Shown piece after piece: positions 1 through 5,895 of a stretch of 7,750 bases of DNA. Position numbers and translations under genes: made by a program. This DNA comes from an uncultured Pseudomonadota bacterium (GTDB lineage Bacteria > Pseudomonadota > Gammaproteobacteria > Steroidobacterales > Steroidobacteraceae). Position 1 is the stretch's first letter. Each line of letters begins with the position of its first letter. The notes beneath the pieces were generated by a model, which saw nothing but the letters and a program-made list of their open reading frames with translations, did not search any database and was not told where the DNA came from. The DNA is taken from NCBI GenBank assembly GCA_903890265.1, contig CAITAM010000244.1, positions 1-7,750 of the forward strand, written 5' to 3'.

Positions 1-937
1 CTACAAGTACACCTTTACGAACGGCGTACTCAGCAACCAGTACCTCGACAAAGGCCGCCCCTACGGCTTCGATCCGGTCATGTACTACCTCGACTTCTGG
101 TTCCCGCAGGTGGCGCAGGGCATGAACCTGCGGGTCGGACGGTACATCTCGATCCCGGACATCGAGGCGCAGCTCGCGCCGAACAACGTCAGCTACAGCC
201 ATTCGCTGCTCTACACCTACGACCCCTACACCCAGCACGGCGCGGTGGCGACCATCAAGCTCAATCGCAACTGGCAGATCCAGGGCGAGCTGTCCGCGGG
301 CAACGACGTGGCGCCGTGGGTCAAGAGCGAGCGGCAGCTCACCCCCGCGCTGTGCGCGATCTGGACCTCGGATTCCGGCCGGGACAGCCTCTATCCCTGC
401 ATGAACACGCTCAATGACAGCAAGTGGCGCTGGAATAACATCCAGCATGCCGTCGCGACCTGGTACCACAAGTTCAACTCCCGCTGGCACATGGACACCG
501 AGGTCTGGTACATGTGGCAGTCACACACGCCGAACGTGAATAACGCCGCGGGCGCGAGTGCCATCGGCCAGGCCTACAACTACGTCAACTACGGCGCGCC
601 GAGCGGTGCGCAGTGCGACCCGGCGGTCGCGTACTGCTATTCCTACGCCTACGCCTTCGTGAACTACATCAACTACACGATCGGCCCGCGCGACATCGTG
701 GCGTTTCGCAGCGACTACCTGAACGATGCCCGGGGCCAGCGGACGGGTTTCAAGACCCGCTATTACGAATTGGATCTGAGCTACACCCACTGGGTCGGCG
801 ACGTGATCGAACTGCGTCCCGAGCTCCGCTTTGAGCACGCGCACGACACGGACGCCTACGACAACCCGACGGCACTGCCGGGTGGCGGACGGCATTCGCA
901 GCTGATGCTCGCGGCCGACGCGATCTTCCACTTCTAG
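1..937 (+). CDS. Outer-membrane β-barrel porin, BBP2/OmpL-like (3' part only)
   Basis: The reading frame is open from base 2 through the first in-frame ATG at 80, so the true start lies upstream and about 311 codons are visible. Alternating aromatic/polar strands, a Gly/Asn/Tyr-rich composition and the C-terminal end AADAIFHF, with a terminal Phe for BAM recognition, show an outer-membrane β-barrel. The stretch LRVGRYISIPDIEAQLAPNN followed by YSHSLLYTYDPYTQHGAVAT resembles the putative β-barrel porin-2 (BBP2, PF07642) family, which forms outer-membrane diffusion channels; this is family recall. Four cysteines in two loop-like segments (ALCAIW with YPCMN, and AQCDPAVAYCYSY) could form loop disulfides. 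The second segment is very rich in Tyr and Asn. The substrate cannot be told from sequence. The small barrel-like gene at 943 follows at once and may be co-transcribed. Confidence 0.8.
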   Translation, partial: YKYTFTNGVLSNQYLDKGRPYGFDPVMYYLDFWFPQVAQGMNLRVGRYISIPDIEAQLAPNNVSYSHSLLYTYDPYTQHGAVATIKLNRNWQIQGELSAGNDVAPWVKSERQLTPALCAIWTSDSGRDSLYPCMNTLNDSKWRWNNIQHAVATWYHKFNSRWHMDTEVWYMWQSHTPNVNNAAGASAIGQAYNYVNYGAPSGAQCDPAVAYCYSYAYAFVNYINYTIGPRDIVAFRSDYLNDARGQRTGFKTRYYELDLSYTHWVGDVIELRPELRFEHAHDTDAYDNPTALPGGGRHSQLMLAADAIFHF

Positions 938-942
938 GACCG

Positions 943-1491
943 GTGCACCCGACCGTGACACGCGACGTCGGCCCGATACGCCCGTCCGCGCCTCAACGGG
1001 CCATCCGCCCGCTTCTGGCGGCGGGCATGCTGGCCGTACTGCACGCCGCCCCCTCCCCGGCCGCCGCCCCTTGCGCCGACGGGGTCGCGCTCGATGTCAT
1101 GGTCGCGTCGCACCACATCCGGCCGACCAAGCAGCTCGATGAATTCAACCCGGGGCTCGGCGTCGAATGCGTTTTCCACCCGGAGTGGGCGGCGACCGCC
1201 GGCTACTTCCGTAACTCGCTCGACCGGCCCTCGTTCTACGCGGGTGCCATCTACACGCCGGAACTGCTTCACCGCGGCTGGGCCCGGCTTGGCGTGATGG
1301 GCGGGATTATTTCAGGCTACAACTACGGACGGTTCGGCGTGGGACCGCACGGCAGCACCGGACCCGTCCTCGCGCCTGCCGCCATGGCGCGCGTCGGCCG
1401 CGTCGGTCTCAATTTCATCCTGATTCCACCGATCCCGCAGGACCACCTGCCCTTCACCATCGGCTTTCAGGCCCGCTACGCACTGCGGTAG
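943..1491 (+). CDS. Small exported protein, probable short outer-membrane β-barrel, family not recognised
   Basis: The product is 182 aa if it starts at the GTG at 943. The N-terminus has several Arg residues, then the hydrophobic stretch LLAAGMLAVLHAAPSPAAA, which reads as a signal peptide with cleavage near AAA-PCADG. The rest consists of short amphipathic strands (ECVFHPEWAATAGYF, PSFYAGAIYTPELL, VGLNFILIPPI, FTIGFQARYAL) separated by Gly-rich turns, as in eight-stranded barrels. It ends in Arg after YAL rather than in a terminal aromatic, which is slightly atypical. The start is uncertain: the possible AGGA at 936-939 is only 3 nt from GTG 943. GTG 955 is an alternative, and ATG 1027 would remove the charged part of the signal peptide. 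It lies 5 nt after the porin stop, so co-transcription is likely. I do not recognise the family and assign no function. Confidence 0.65.
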   Translation: MHPTVTRDVGPIRPSAPQRAIRPLLAAGMLAVLHAAPSPAAAPCADGVALDVMVASHHIRPTKQLDEFNPGLGVECVFHPEWAATAGYFRNSLDRPSFYAGAIYTPELLHRGWARLGVMGGIISGYNYGRFGVGPHGSTGPVLAPAAMARVGRVGLNFILIPPIPQDHLPFTIGFQARYALR

Positions 1492-1498
1492 CCGGCGT

Positions 1499-1521
1499 CG
1501 ACCGGCATTGGCCGGCCGTCG
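1499..1521. terminator. GC-rich hairpin between convergent genes, possible bidirectional terminator
   Basis: The 30-nt gap between the convergent stops at 1491 and 1522 contains an inverted repeat. CGAC (1499-1502) and CGGC (1503-1506) pair with GCCG (1511-1514) and GTCG (1518-1521), with loop ATTG and a GCC bulge at 1515-1517. The position suits a bidirectional terminator. There is no T-run on either side, so it is not a canonical intrinsic terminator, and the assignment rests on position and stem only. Confidence 0.35.
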
Positions 1522-1967
1522 TCAGCGGGCGGGCTGACCGAGCTTGAGCCTGAGCGTCACGATCGGTCGCTTTTCATTGACCTGCTGGCACTCCACGAGC
1601 ACGTCGACCCAGCGCTGGGCGGCGAAGAGGCCCTCGCCGTGGGTCAGCGCACTCGCCTCGAACTGCGTCACGCGGACCCAGTCGGAGGCGAGGCGATACT
1701 CCCGCACCACGCTTGCCTCCGAGATGCGCTCGCTCCAGCGCAGGCGGTCGAATTCATGGCCACCGCTGACCGCAAGCTGGGCGGCGTAGAGGCAGGCACT
1801 GATTTCGGGGCGGCGCCCTGCACGATCAGTTCGTAGAGCGTCTTGATGCGCCAGGGATAGCTCGAGGAACCGGCCGCGAGGACCGGCACTGGCAGCAGCA
1901 CGAGCAGTGCGGCGACGGTACGCCGGACGCGCCGCACCGACGGCGCCTGCCCGAGCTTACTCACCAC
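1522..1967 (-). pseudogene. Small exported two-cysteine protein, frameshifted
   Basis: Two overlapping minus-strand frames join into one sensible protein. Reading from GTG 1967 gives a signal peptide (RRVRRTVAALLVLLPVPVLA, then AGSSS) and continues through YPWRIKTLYELIVQGAAP. It then runs into low-quality sequence. From 1806 downward the other frame continues as EISACLYAAQLAVSGGHEFD and on to the stop at 1522. One missing base in the GGGG run at 1807-1810 (C-run on the coding strand) explains the break; restoring it gives 148 aa. The mature protein has two Cys, in SACLY and VECQQ, which could form a disulfide. The start overlaps the last 11 nt of the pstS-like gene, indicating translational coupling. 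It vaguely recalls BspC-domain proteins, but I am not sure. It may be a real pseudogene or an assembly error; the well-preserved downstream frame favours a recent event or an error. Confidence 0.7.
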
Positions 1968-2967
1968 GAACCCCTGCCTCGTGCAGCCGGTAGGGCAGGA
2001 ACTGGAAGTCCGCGAGCGTCGGACTTACCGCGAGGGACTCCAGGAACCTTGTAACGGCCTCGGCCTTCGCGGAGCCGCGGTCCTTCAACCGCACGAGCCC
2101 GTACTCGGTGGCCAGCATCGGCCACGCACCGGGCGTCGGGGCGCGGGTCAGCAGCTGGTAGTGGCTCGGCGACTCCGGCGGCCGGGCGGCCAGCGTGCGC
2201 CGAAACGACTCGGCCCCGGCGCGCACTGCATCGTCTTTGCCGGTGCCGAGTTCGGCCGTGGCGAGCCCCTCGCGCAGCGCGTTGCCGTACTCAAGGTAGC
2301 CAATGGCGCCGGCCGTCGCCCGGACCGCGTCGCGCATGCCGGCGCCACCCTCCACGCCCGTGCCCGCGGGCCACGACAGGCGCGAGCCCTGACCGATGCG
2401 TTGCGCCCACGCCTCGCTGGCGCCGGCGAGAAAACTCGTGAAGACGAGGCTCGTGCCCGACGTGTCGGCGCGATGGACGACCGTCACCGGCAGGTCGGGA
2501 ATGGCCAGCGTCGGGTTGGTCTCGACAATCCTCGGATCGCGCCAGCGGGTGATCTCGCCGAGGAACAGGCCGCCGATCGCCGCACCCGACAGCCGGAGTT
2601 CGCCGTCGCGGACGCCGGGCAGGTTGATGACGACCACGATGCCGCAGTAGTAGAGGGGAATCTGCGCGAGCTTCAGCTGCTTGAGCTCGAACTCCGTCAG
2701 CGGCACGTCGGTGAGCGCGAAATCGACATCGCCGGTCGCTACGCGCCGGATACCCTCGCCCGACCCGACGGCGTCGTAGCGCACCGCCGTGCCCGAGGCG
2801 GCGAGAAAACCCGGACGCGACGCCTCGACGTAATCCGCCGACAGGGTCGAGCCGGCACCGTGCAGCACGACAGGCGCCGCGCCCGCAGAGCCGGCAGCGA
2901 ACGAACCGAGGCCGAGCGCCACGCTGAGCCAGAGCCGGGCGACACCAAGGACTCGCGCCATCGACAT
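1957..2967 (-). CDS. PstS-like phosphate-binding periplasmic protein (PBP-like family)
   Basis: The 336-aa product matches the usual PstS precursor length. Residues 1-31 are a signal peptide (LWLSVALGLGSFAAGSAGAA). PstS landmarks follow in order: GAGST at 37-41, GSGEGIRR at 68-75, VDFALTDVPL at 81-90 with the conserved Asp, INLPGV at 114-119, ITRWRDPRIVETNPTL at 139-154, HRADTSGTS at 165-173 and GAIGYLEYG at 220-228. In the known family these loops bind phosphate for the PstCAB transporter. No pstC, pstA, pstB or phoU gene is nearby, so it may work as a lone scavenging or sensing protein, or pair with a distant transporter. ATG 2967 is preceded by GGAG at a suitable distance; ATG 2961 is also possible. 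It lies 36 nt after the metal-sensor stop, on the same strand, so the two probably form one transcript. Confidence 0.88.
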   Translation of the reverse strand: MSMARVLGVARLWLSVALGLGSFAAGSAGAAPVVLHGAGSTLSADYVEASRPGFLAASGTAVRYDAVGSGEGIRRVATGDVDFALTDVPLTEFELKQLKLAQIPLYYCGIVVVINLPGVRDGELRLSGAAIGGLFLGEITRWRDPRIVETNPTLAIPDLPVTVVHRADTSGTSLVFTSFLAGASEAWAQRIGQGSRLSWPAGTGVEGGAGMRDAVRATAGAIGYLEYGNALREGLATAELGTGKDDAVRAGAESFRRTLAARPPESPSHYQLLTRAPTPGAWPMLATEYGLVRLKDRGSAKAEAVTRFLESLAVSPTLADFQFLPYRLHEAGVRGE

Positions 2968-3003
2968 TGATGCTCTCCAGGCGCGTCGCCTCGCGGCGGC
3001 GCG

Positions 3004-3285
3004 CTACTTCTTCAGGTACTGATGCACGATGTCGATCAAGGCATCGGCAGCCAGCACCTTGGGATCGTCCCTCGTCAGCGCCGGATCCACCATGTGCTCC
3101 CGGATGTGATCCTCGATGACCTCGGCAATGAATCCGTCGAGCGCGCCACGGCAGGACGTCGCCTGCTGCAGCACCGCGACGCAGGGCTCGTCGGCGGTCA
3201 CCGATCGCTCCAGACCCTCGATCTGGCCGCGCAACCGGCGCAGGCGGTTGAGCAGCTTCACCTTCTCGTTCGCAATGTGGCCCAT
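3004..3285 (-). CDS. RcnR/CsoR-family Ni/Co-type metal-sensing repressor
   Basis: The 93-aa all-helical product is typical of the DUF156 (CsoR/RcnR/FrmR) family: LLNRLRRLRGQIEGLERSV at 11-29, then PCVAVLQQ, RGALDGFIAEVIEDHIREH and a C-terminal helix ending in YLKK. Numbered from Met, it has His3, Cys35, His60 and His64, the Ni(II)/Co(II) ligand set known for E. coli RcnR. It lacks the Pro2 typical of the formaldehyde sensor FrmR and the C-H-C pattern of copper CsoR. An extra Cys at 45 is not part of that set. These proteins form tetramers that bind G-tract operators and release DNA on metal binding. The ATG at 3285 is fixed by AGGAG at 3294-3298 and by family length; a longer upstream reading has no family support. 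The gene is divergent from the porin-exporter operon, which it probably represses together with itself. A Ni/Co response is inferred from the ligands; Zn or another metal remains possible. Confidence 0.92.
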   Translation of the reverse strand: MGHIANEKVKLLNRLRRLRGQIEGLERSVTADEPCVAVLQQATSCRGALDGFIAEVIEDHIREHMVDPALTRDDPKVLAADALIDIVHQYLKK

Positions 3286-3299
3286 GCTGGATTCTCCTG

Positions 3300-3329
3300 T
3301 TGCAAGTATAGGGGGGTAGTGTATATATT
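3300..3329 (+). promoter_or_regulatory. Promoter for the porin-exporter operon
   Basis: On the plus strand, TTGCAA (3300-3305) and TATATT (3324-3329) are 18 nt apart; TATATA at 3322-3327 gives a 16-nt alternative. The G6 tract at 3311-3316 lies in the spacer. This promoter faces the sensor promoter across the same segment, so the two cannot easily be occupied together. A start near 3336 would give a leader of roughly 97 nt before the ATG at 3433. Confidence 0.55.
3305..3323. promoter_or_regulatory. Putative RcnR/DmeR-type G-tract operator
   Basis: The core GGGGGG (3311-3316) is flanked by AT-rich arms, AGTATA on the left and TAGTGTA on the right. This is the known architecture of operators of RcnR-type repressors (a G/C tract between AT-rich inverted arms). 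It stands out strongly from the surrounding GC-rich DNA and lies 20 nt upstream of the sensor's ATG, inside both divergent promoters. Binding is inferred. Confidence 0.72.
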
Positions 3330-3333
3330 TCAA
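3305..3333 (-). promoter_or_regulatory. Promoter for the metal-sensor operon
   Basis: On the minus strand, TTGAAA (3328-3333; one mismatch to TTGACA) and TATACT (3305-3310; one mismatch to TATAAT) are separated by exactly 17 nt (3311-3327). The C6 tract of the putative operator occupies the part of the spacer next to the -10. Transcription would start near 3297-3299, almost at the AGGAG ribosome-binding site (3294-3298), so the predicted leader is very short. Confidence 0.7.
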
Positions 3334-3390
3334 CCCGCTCCACTCGCGCCCGCACCAGGCCGCAGTGCGGTGCGCCCGCCAAGGACGACC

Positions 3391-3415
3391 ACGTGGCACC
3401 GAGCAGCGGCCACGT
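3391..3415 (+). other. Inverted repeat in the porin leader
   Basis: ACGTGGC (3391-3397) and GCCACGT (3409-3415) are a perfect 7-bp inverted repeat with an 11-nt loop, ending 6 nt before the AGGAG ribosome-binding site of the porin gene (3422-3426). A second, weaker hairpin (GCACC 3352-3356 with GGTGC 3369-3373) lies upstream. In the transcript these could influence translation or stability. GC-rich DNA forms such stems easily, so function is uncertain. Confidence 0.3.
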
Positions 3416-3432
3416 CGCTGCAGGAGATCGCC

Positions 3433-4884
3433 ATGCTGCCGGCTCGTGTTTTCGACAACAGCACCCGGGTGCAAAGCGGCGTCAGCGGAGGACGTCGCGG
3501 CGGAGCGCCTGCCGTGCTTGCGCTGCTCGTCAGCCTCGCCGCGTGCGCGCTGCTCGACGCCACGCCCCGCGCCTGTGCCGCTGACGCCCCGCCGGCACCG
3601 CCGGCCGAGGCGACCCCGGCTCCCGTGCCGGACGACGCCGAGGCCGCGCCGCAGCGGTTTGCGATCCACGGCCAGATCACCTACGTCGAACAGGAAAGCG
3701 GCGGCTTCCGTGCGCCCTACGCCGGCCCGAACAGCCTTGCACCCCGCTCGGGAGCAGAGACTGTCGATGCGACGCTGTTTCTCGGCGCACGCCTCTGGTC
3801 CGGCGCCGAATTCTGGCTGAACCCGGAAATCGACCAGGGTTTTGGCCTGAGCAACACGCTCGGTGTCGCCGGCTTTCCGAGCGGAGCGGCCTACAAGGTC
3901 GGCAAGAGCAAGCCGTATTTCCGGCTGCCGCGCGCCTTCGTCCGCCAGACCGTGGACACGGGCGAGGCGACGGAGACGGTGGATGCGAGCGCGAACCAGC
4001 TCGCGGGCTCCCGCAGCCCGGATCGCTGGGTCTTAACGGTCGGCAAGTTCGGCGTGACCGACGTCTTCGACACCAACCAATACGCGCACGACCCGCGCGC
4101 GGACTTCCTGAACTGGGCAGCCGTCGACGCCGGCACGTTTGACTACGCGGCCGACGCCTGGGGTTTCACGATCGGTGCGGCGCTGGAGTGGTACCACGAG
4201 GACTGGACCCTGCGCGCGGGGCTCTTCGATCTGTCCAGCGTCCCGAACAGCGAGCATCTCGAACCGGGCGGCCACGAATACCAGACCATCGGTGAAATCG
4301 AGCGTCGCTACACGCTTGGCGGCCGTGCGGGCCGGTCGCTCGTGACGGTCTACCAGTCCTACGGCCGGATGGCGCTGCTCGATGACGCGGTGCGGGCAGC
4401 GCAGCAGAGCGGCCTTGCCGTGGATCCCGCTGCGGTCCGGGAGTACCGGACCCGGACCGGCATCAGCCTGAGCCTCGAGCAGGCCGTGAACGAGGACGTC
4501 GGTCTCTTTGCCCGCCTCGGCAGTGGCAGCGGCAACGTGGAGGCCTACGAGTTCACCGATATCGACAGGGCCCTCGAGCTCGGCACGTCGGTCAAGGGCA
4601 GCCGCTGGAGCCGCGCCCAGGACACGGTGGGCCTCGTACTGCTCAACAACCGCATCTCGGCCACGCGGCAGCGCTACCTCGATGCGGGCGGCCTCGGCAT
4701 TCTGGTCGGCGACGGCAAGCTGCCGCATCCCGGGCCCGAGCAGATCGTCGAGACCTACTACAATGCAGCCGTGCTGCGGGGGGTAACGGTTACACTGGAC
4801 TACCAGTGGGTGAATAACCCCGGCTACAACCGAGATCGCGGTCCCGCGTCGATCGTCGCGCTGCGGGTTCACGCGCAGTTCTGA
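3433..4884 (+). CDS. OprB-family carbohydrate-type outer-membrane porin
   Basis: The 483-aa product starts at ATG 3433, with AGGAG 6 nt upstream. The frame is open further upstream, but only across sequence antisense to the sensor gene. Residues 1-50 form an export signal with a long basic N-region (GGRRGG) and core APAVLALLVSLAACALL. A Pro/Ala-rich linker covers about 51-74, and the barrel starts at RFAIHGQITYV. OprB-type signatures include PYFRLPRAFVRQT, VGKFGVTDVFDTNQYAHDPR (about 203-222) followed by ADFLNWA, and the C-terminal YYNAAVLRGVTVTLDYQWV, ending HAQF with terminal Phe. Known OprB porins (PF04966) are sugar-selective channels. Here the gene shares a metal-type promoter and lies 38 nt before a metal exporter, so it may instead let metal-related solutes cross or adjust permeability under stress; this is inference. 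LAAC at 35-38 resembles a lipobox, while the later ACAA-DAPP fits signal peptidase I. The porin call is firm; the substrate is unknown. Confidence 0.9.
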   Translation: MLPARVFDNSTRVQSGVSGGRRGGAPAVLALLVSLAACALLDATPRACAADAPPAPPAEATPAPVPDDAEAAPQRFAIHGQITYVEQESGGFRAPYAGPNSLAPRSGAETVDATLFLGARLWSGAEFWLNPEIDQGFGLSNTLGVAGFPSGAAYKVGKSKPYFRLPRAFVRQTVDTGEATETVDASANQLAGSRSPDRWVLTVGKFGVTDVFDTNQYAHDPRADFLNWAAVDAGTFDYAADAWGFTIGAALEWYHEDWTLRAGLFDLSSVPNSEHLEPGGHEYQTIGEIERRYTLGGRAGRSLVTVYQSYGRMALLDDAVRAAQQSGLAVDPAAVREYRTRTGISLSLEQAVNEDVGLFARLGSGSGNVEAYEFTDIDRALELGTSVKGSRWSRAQDTVGLVLLNNRISATRQRYLDAGGLGILVGDGKLPHPGPEQIVETYYNAAVLRGVTVTLDYQWVNNPGYNRDRGPASIVALRVHAQF

Positions 4885-4922
4885 GCGGTGTACGAACGAT
4901 CTCCGACTGGGACCCGCCTGCC

Positions 4923-5879
4923 ATGAACCCCGAGGCCGAGCACGACCATCACGACACGACGCCGGAACTCCAGCGCGCGCGCGCCGATGCCGCCTCGCGC
5001 ACGACCTGGGTCAGCGTCGCCGTCAACCTCGCGCTGTCGGTCGGCCAGATCGTGGTTGGCGTCTTAAGCCGGTCGCAGGGCCTGATTGCCGATGGCGCCC
5101 ACTCGGCGTCCGACCTGATCGCCGATGGCGTTGTGCTCTTTGCGGGACACCACAGCCGCAAGGCGGCCGACGAGGATCACCCCTACGGGCACCAGCGTTT
5201 CGAGACGGCGGCCACGTTCATTCTCGGGCTGCTGCTGCTGCTGGTAGGACTCGGCATGGTATCCACCGCGGTGCGGCGGATCGCGGATCCGGCCGAAATC
5301 CCGACGGTTTCCGTCATTGCCCTCTACGTCGCCGGCGTCGCGCTCCTCGCTAAGGAACTGCTCTTCCGCTACATGCTCGTGATCGCCAAGCGCCTGCGCT
5401 CGACGATGCTGGTGGCCAACGCGTGGCACGCGCGCTCCGACGCCGCCTCCTCGTTCGTGGTCGCGCTCGGCATCATCGGCAACCTCGCCGGGCTCCCGAT
5501 CCTTGACCCCGTCGCGGCGCTCATCGTCGGACTCATGATCTCCAAGATGGGCTGGTCGTTCGGCTGGGAGGCCATGAGCGACCTCATGGACCGCGCGGTC
5601 GACCCAGGCGAAATCGACGCGATCCGCGAGCGCGTGGCCGCGACGCCGGGCGTCCTTGGCGTGCACAACTTACGGACGCGCAAGATGGGCGACATGATCG
5701 TGGTCGACGTCCACCTCGAGGTCGACGCGGACATCACCGTCGAGGCCGGGCACGCCATTGCCGTCGCCGCCGAAACGCGGATCCGCGAGCATCACCGGGT
5801 GCTCAGCGTCATGACGCACGTCGACCCGGCGCACCGCCCGGATGCCGACCACGCCCACCCGGCGTCGGCCGCCCGCTGA
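4923..5879 (+). CDS. Cation diffusion facilitator (CDF) divalent-metal exporter
   Basis: The 318-aa inner-membrane antiporter has six predicted TM segments (about 30-50, 55-76, 95-115, 128-147, 162-187, 192-210) and a C-terminal cytoplasmic domain of about 90 aa. The transport site is HxxxD in both TM2 (His60, Asp64 in IADGAHSASD) and TM5 (His169, Asp173 in NAWHARSDAASS). The DEDHPYGHQRFE motif lies in the TM2-TM3 loop. CDF proteins export Zn, Co, Ni, Fe or Mn against protons. His248, His264, His277 and His299 in the cytoplasmic domain may bind regulatory metal, and both tails are His/Asp-rich (HDHHD at 7-11; DADHAH at 307-312). The gene lies 38 nt after the porin stop, with only a weak Shine-Dalgarno (GGGA), so translation probably depends on the upstream gene. 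The RcnR-type sensor suggests Ni/Co as substrate; the HxxxD pair alone does not exclude Zn. Confidence 0.93.
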   Translation: MNPEAEHDHHDTTPELQRARADAASRTTWVSVAVNLALSVGQIVVGVLSRSQGLIADGAHSASDLIADGVVLFAGHHSRKAADEDHPYGHQRFETAATFILGLLLLLVGLGMVSTAVRRIADPAEIPTVSVIALYVAGVALLAKELLFRYMLVIAKRLRSTMLVANAWHARSDAASSFVVALGIIGNLAGLPILDPVAALIVGLMISKMGWSFGWEAMSDLMDRAVDPGEIDAIRERVAATPGVLGVHNLRTRKMGDMIVVDVHLEVDADITVEAGHAIAVAAETRIREHHRVLSVMTHVDPAHRPDADHAHPASAAR

Positions 5880-5895
5880 GCGGATCCGCCCGACC

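Noticed and set aside
1981..2970. Long plus-strand frame of 329 codons antisense to the pstS-like gene
   Set aside because: Its composition (Arg, Gly, Ala, Asp) is typical of antisense codon bias, with no signal peptide or motif.
2981..3004. GC-rich stem between the sensor and pstS-like genes as an attenuator
   Set aside because: GCGCG/CGCGC with a small inner stem can form, but it is short, imperfect and has no T-run.
2291..3382. Long minus-strand frame of 363 codons over the pstS-like and sensor genes
   Set aside because: It is a GC-driven shadow frame with Arg/Ala-rich sequence and no domain, and it overlaps two well-supported genes.
3022..3432. Upstream extension of the porin frame to an ATG at 3022
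   Set aside because: It lies antisense to the sensor gene and across the promoter region. The ATG at 3433 has a good ribosome-binding site and a signal peptide.
3286..3669. N-terminal extension of the sensor to give 221 aa
   Set aside because: The family is about 90 aa, AGGAG precedes the ATG at 3285, and the added residues are low-complexity Arg/Gly-rich antisense sequence running through the promoter.
4033..4872. Minus-strand frame of 279 codons antisense to the porin
   Set aside because: It is a shadow of the porin codon pattern, with no family resemblance.
5873..5883. CCGC-TGA-GCGG hairpin around the exporter stop as a terminator
   Set aside because: The 4-bp stem with a 3-nt loop and no T-run is too weak to call; such stems are expected often in this base composition.
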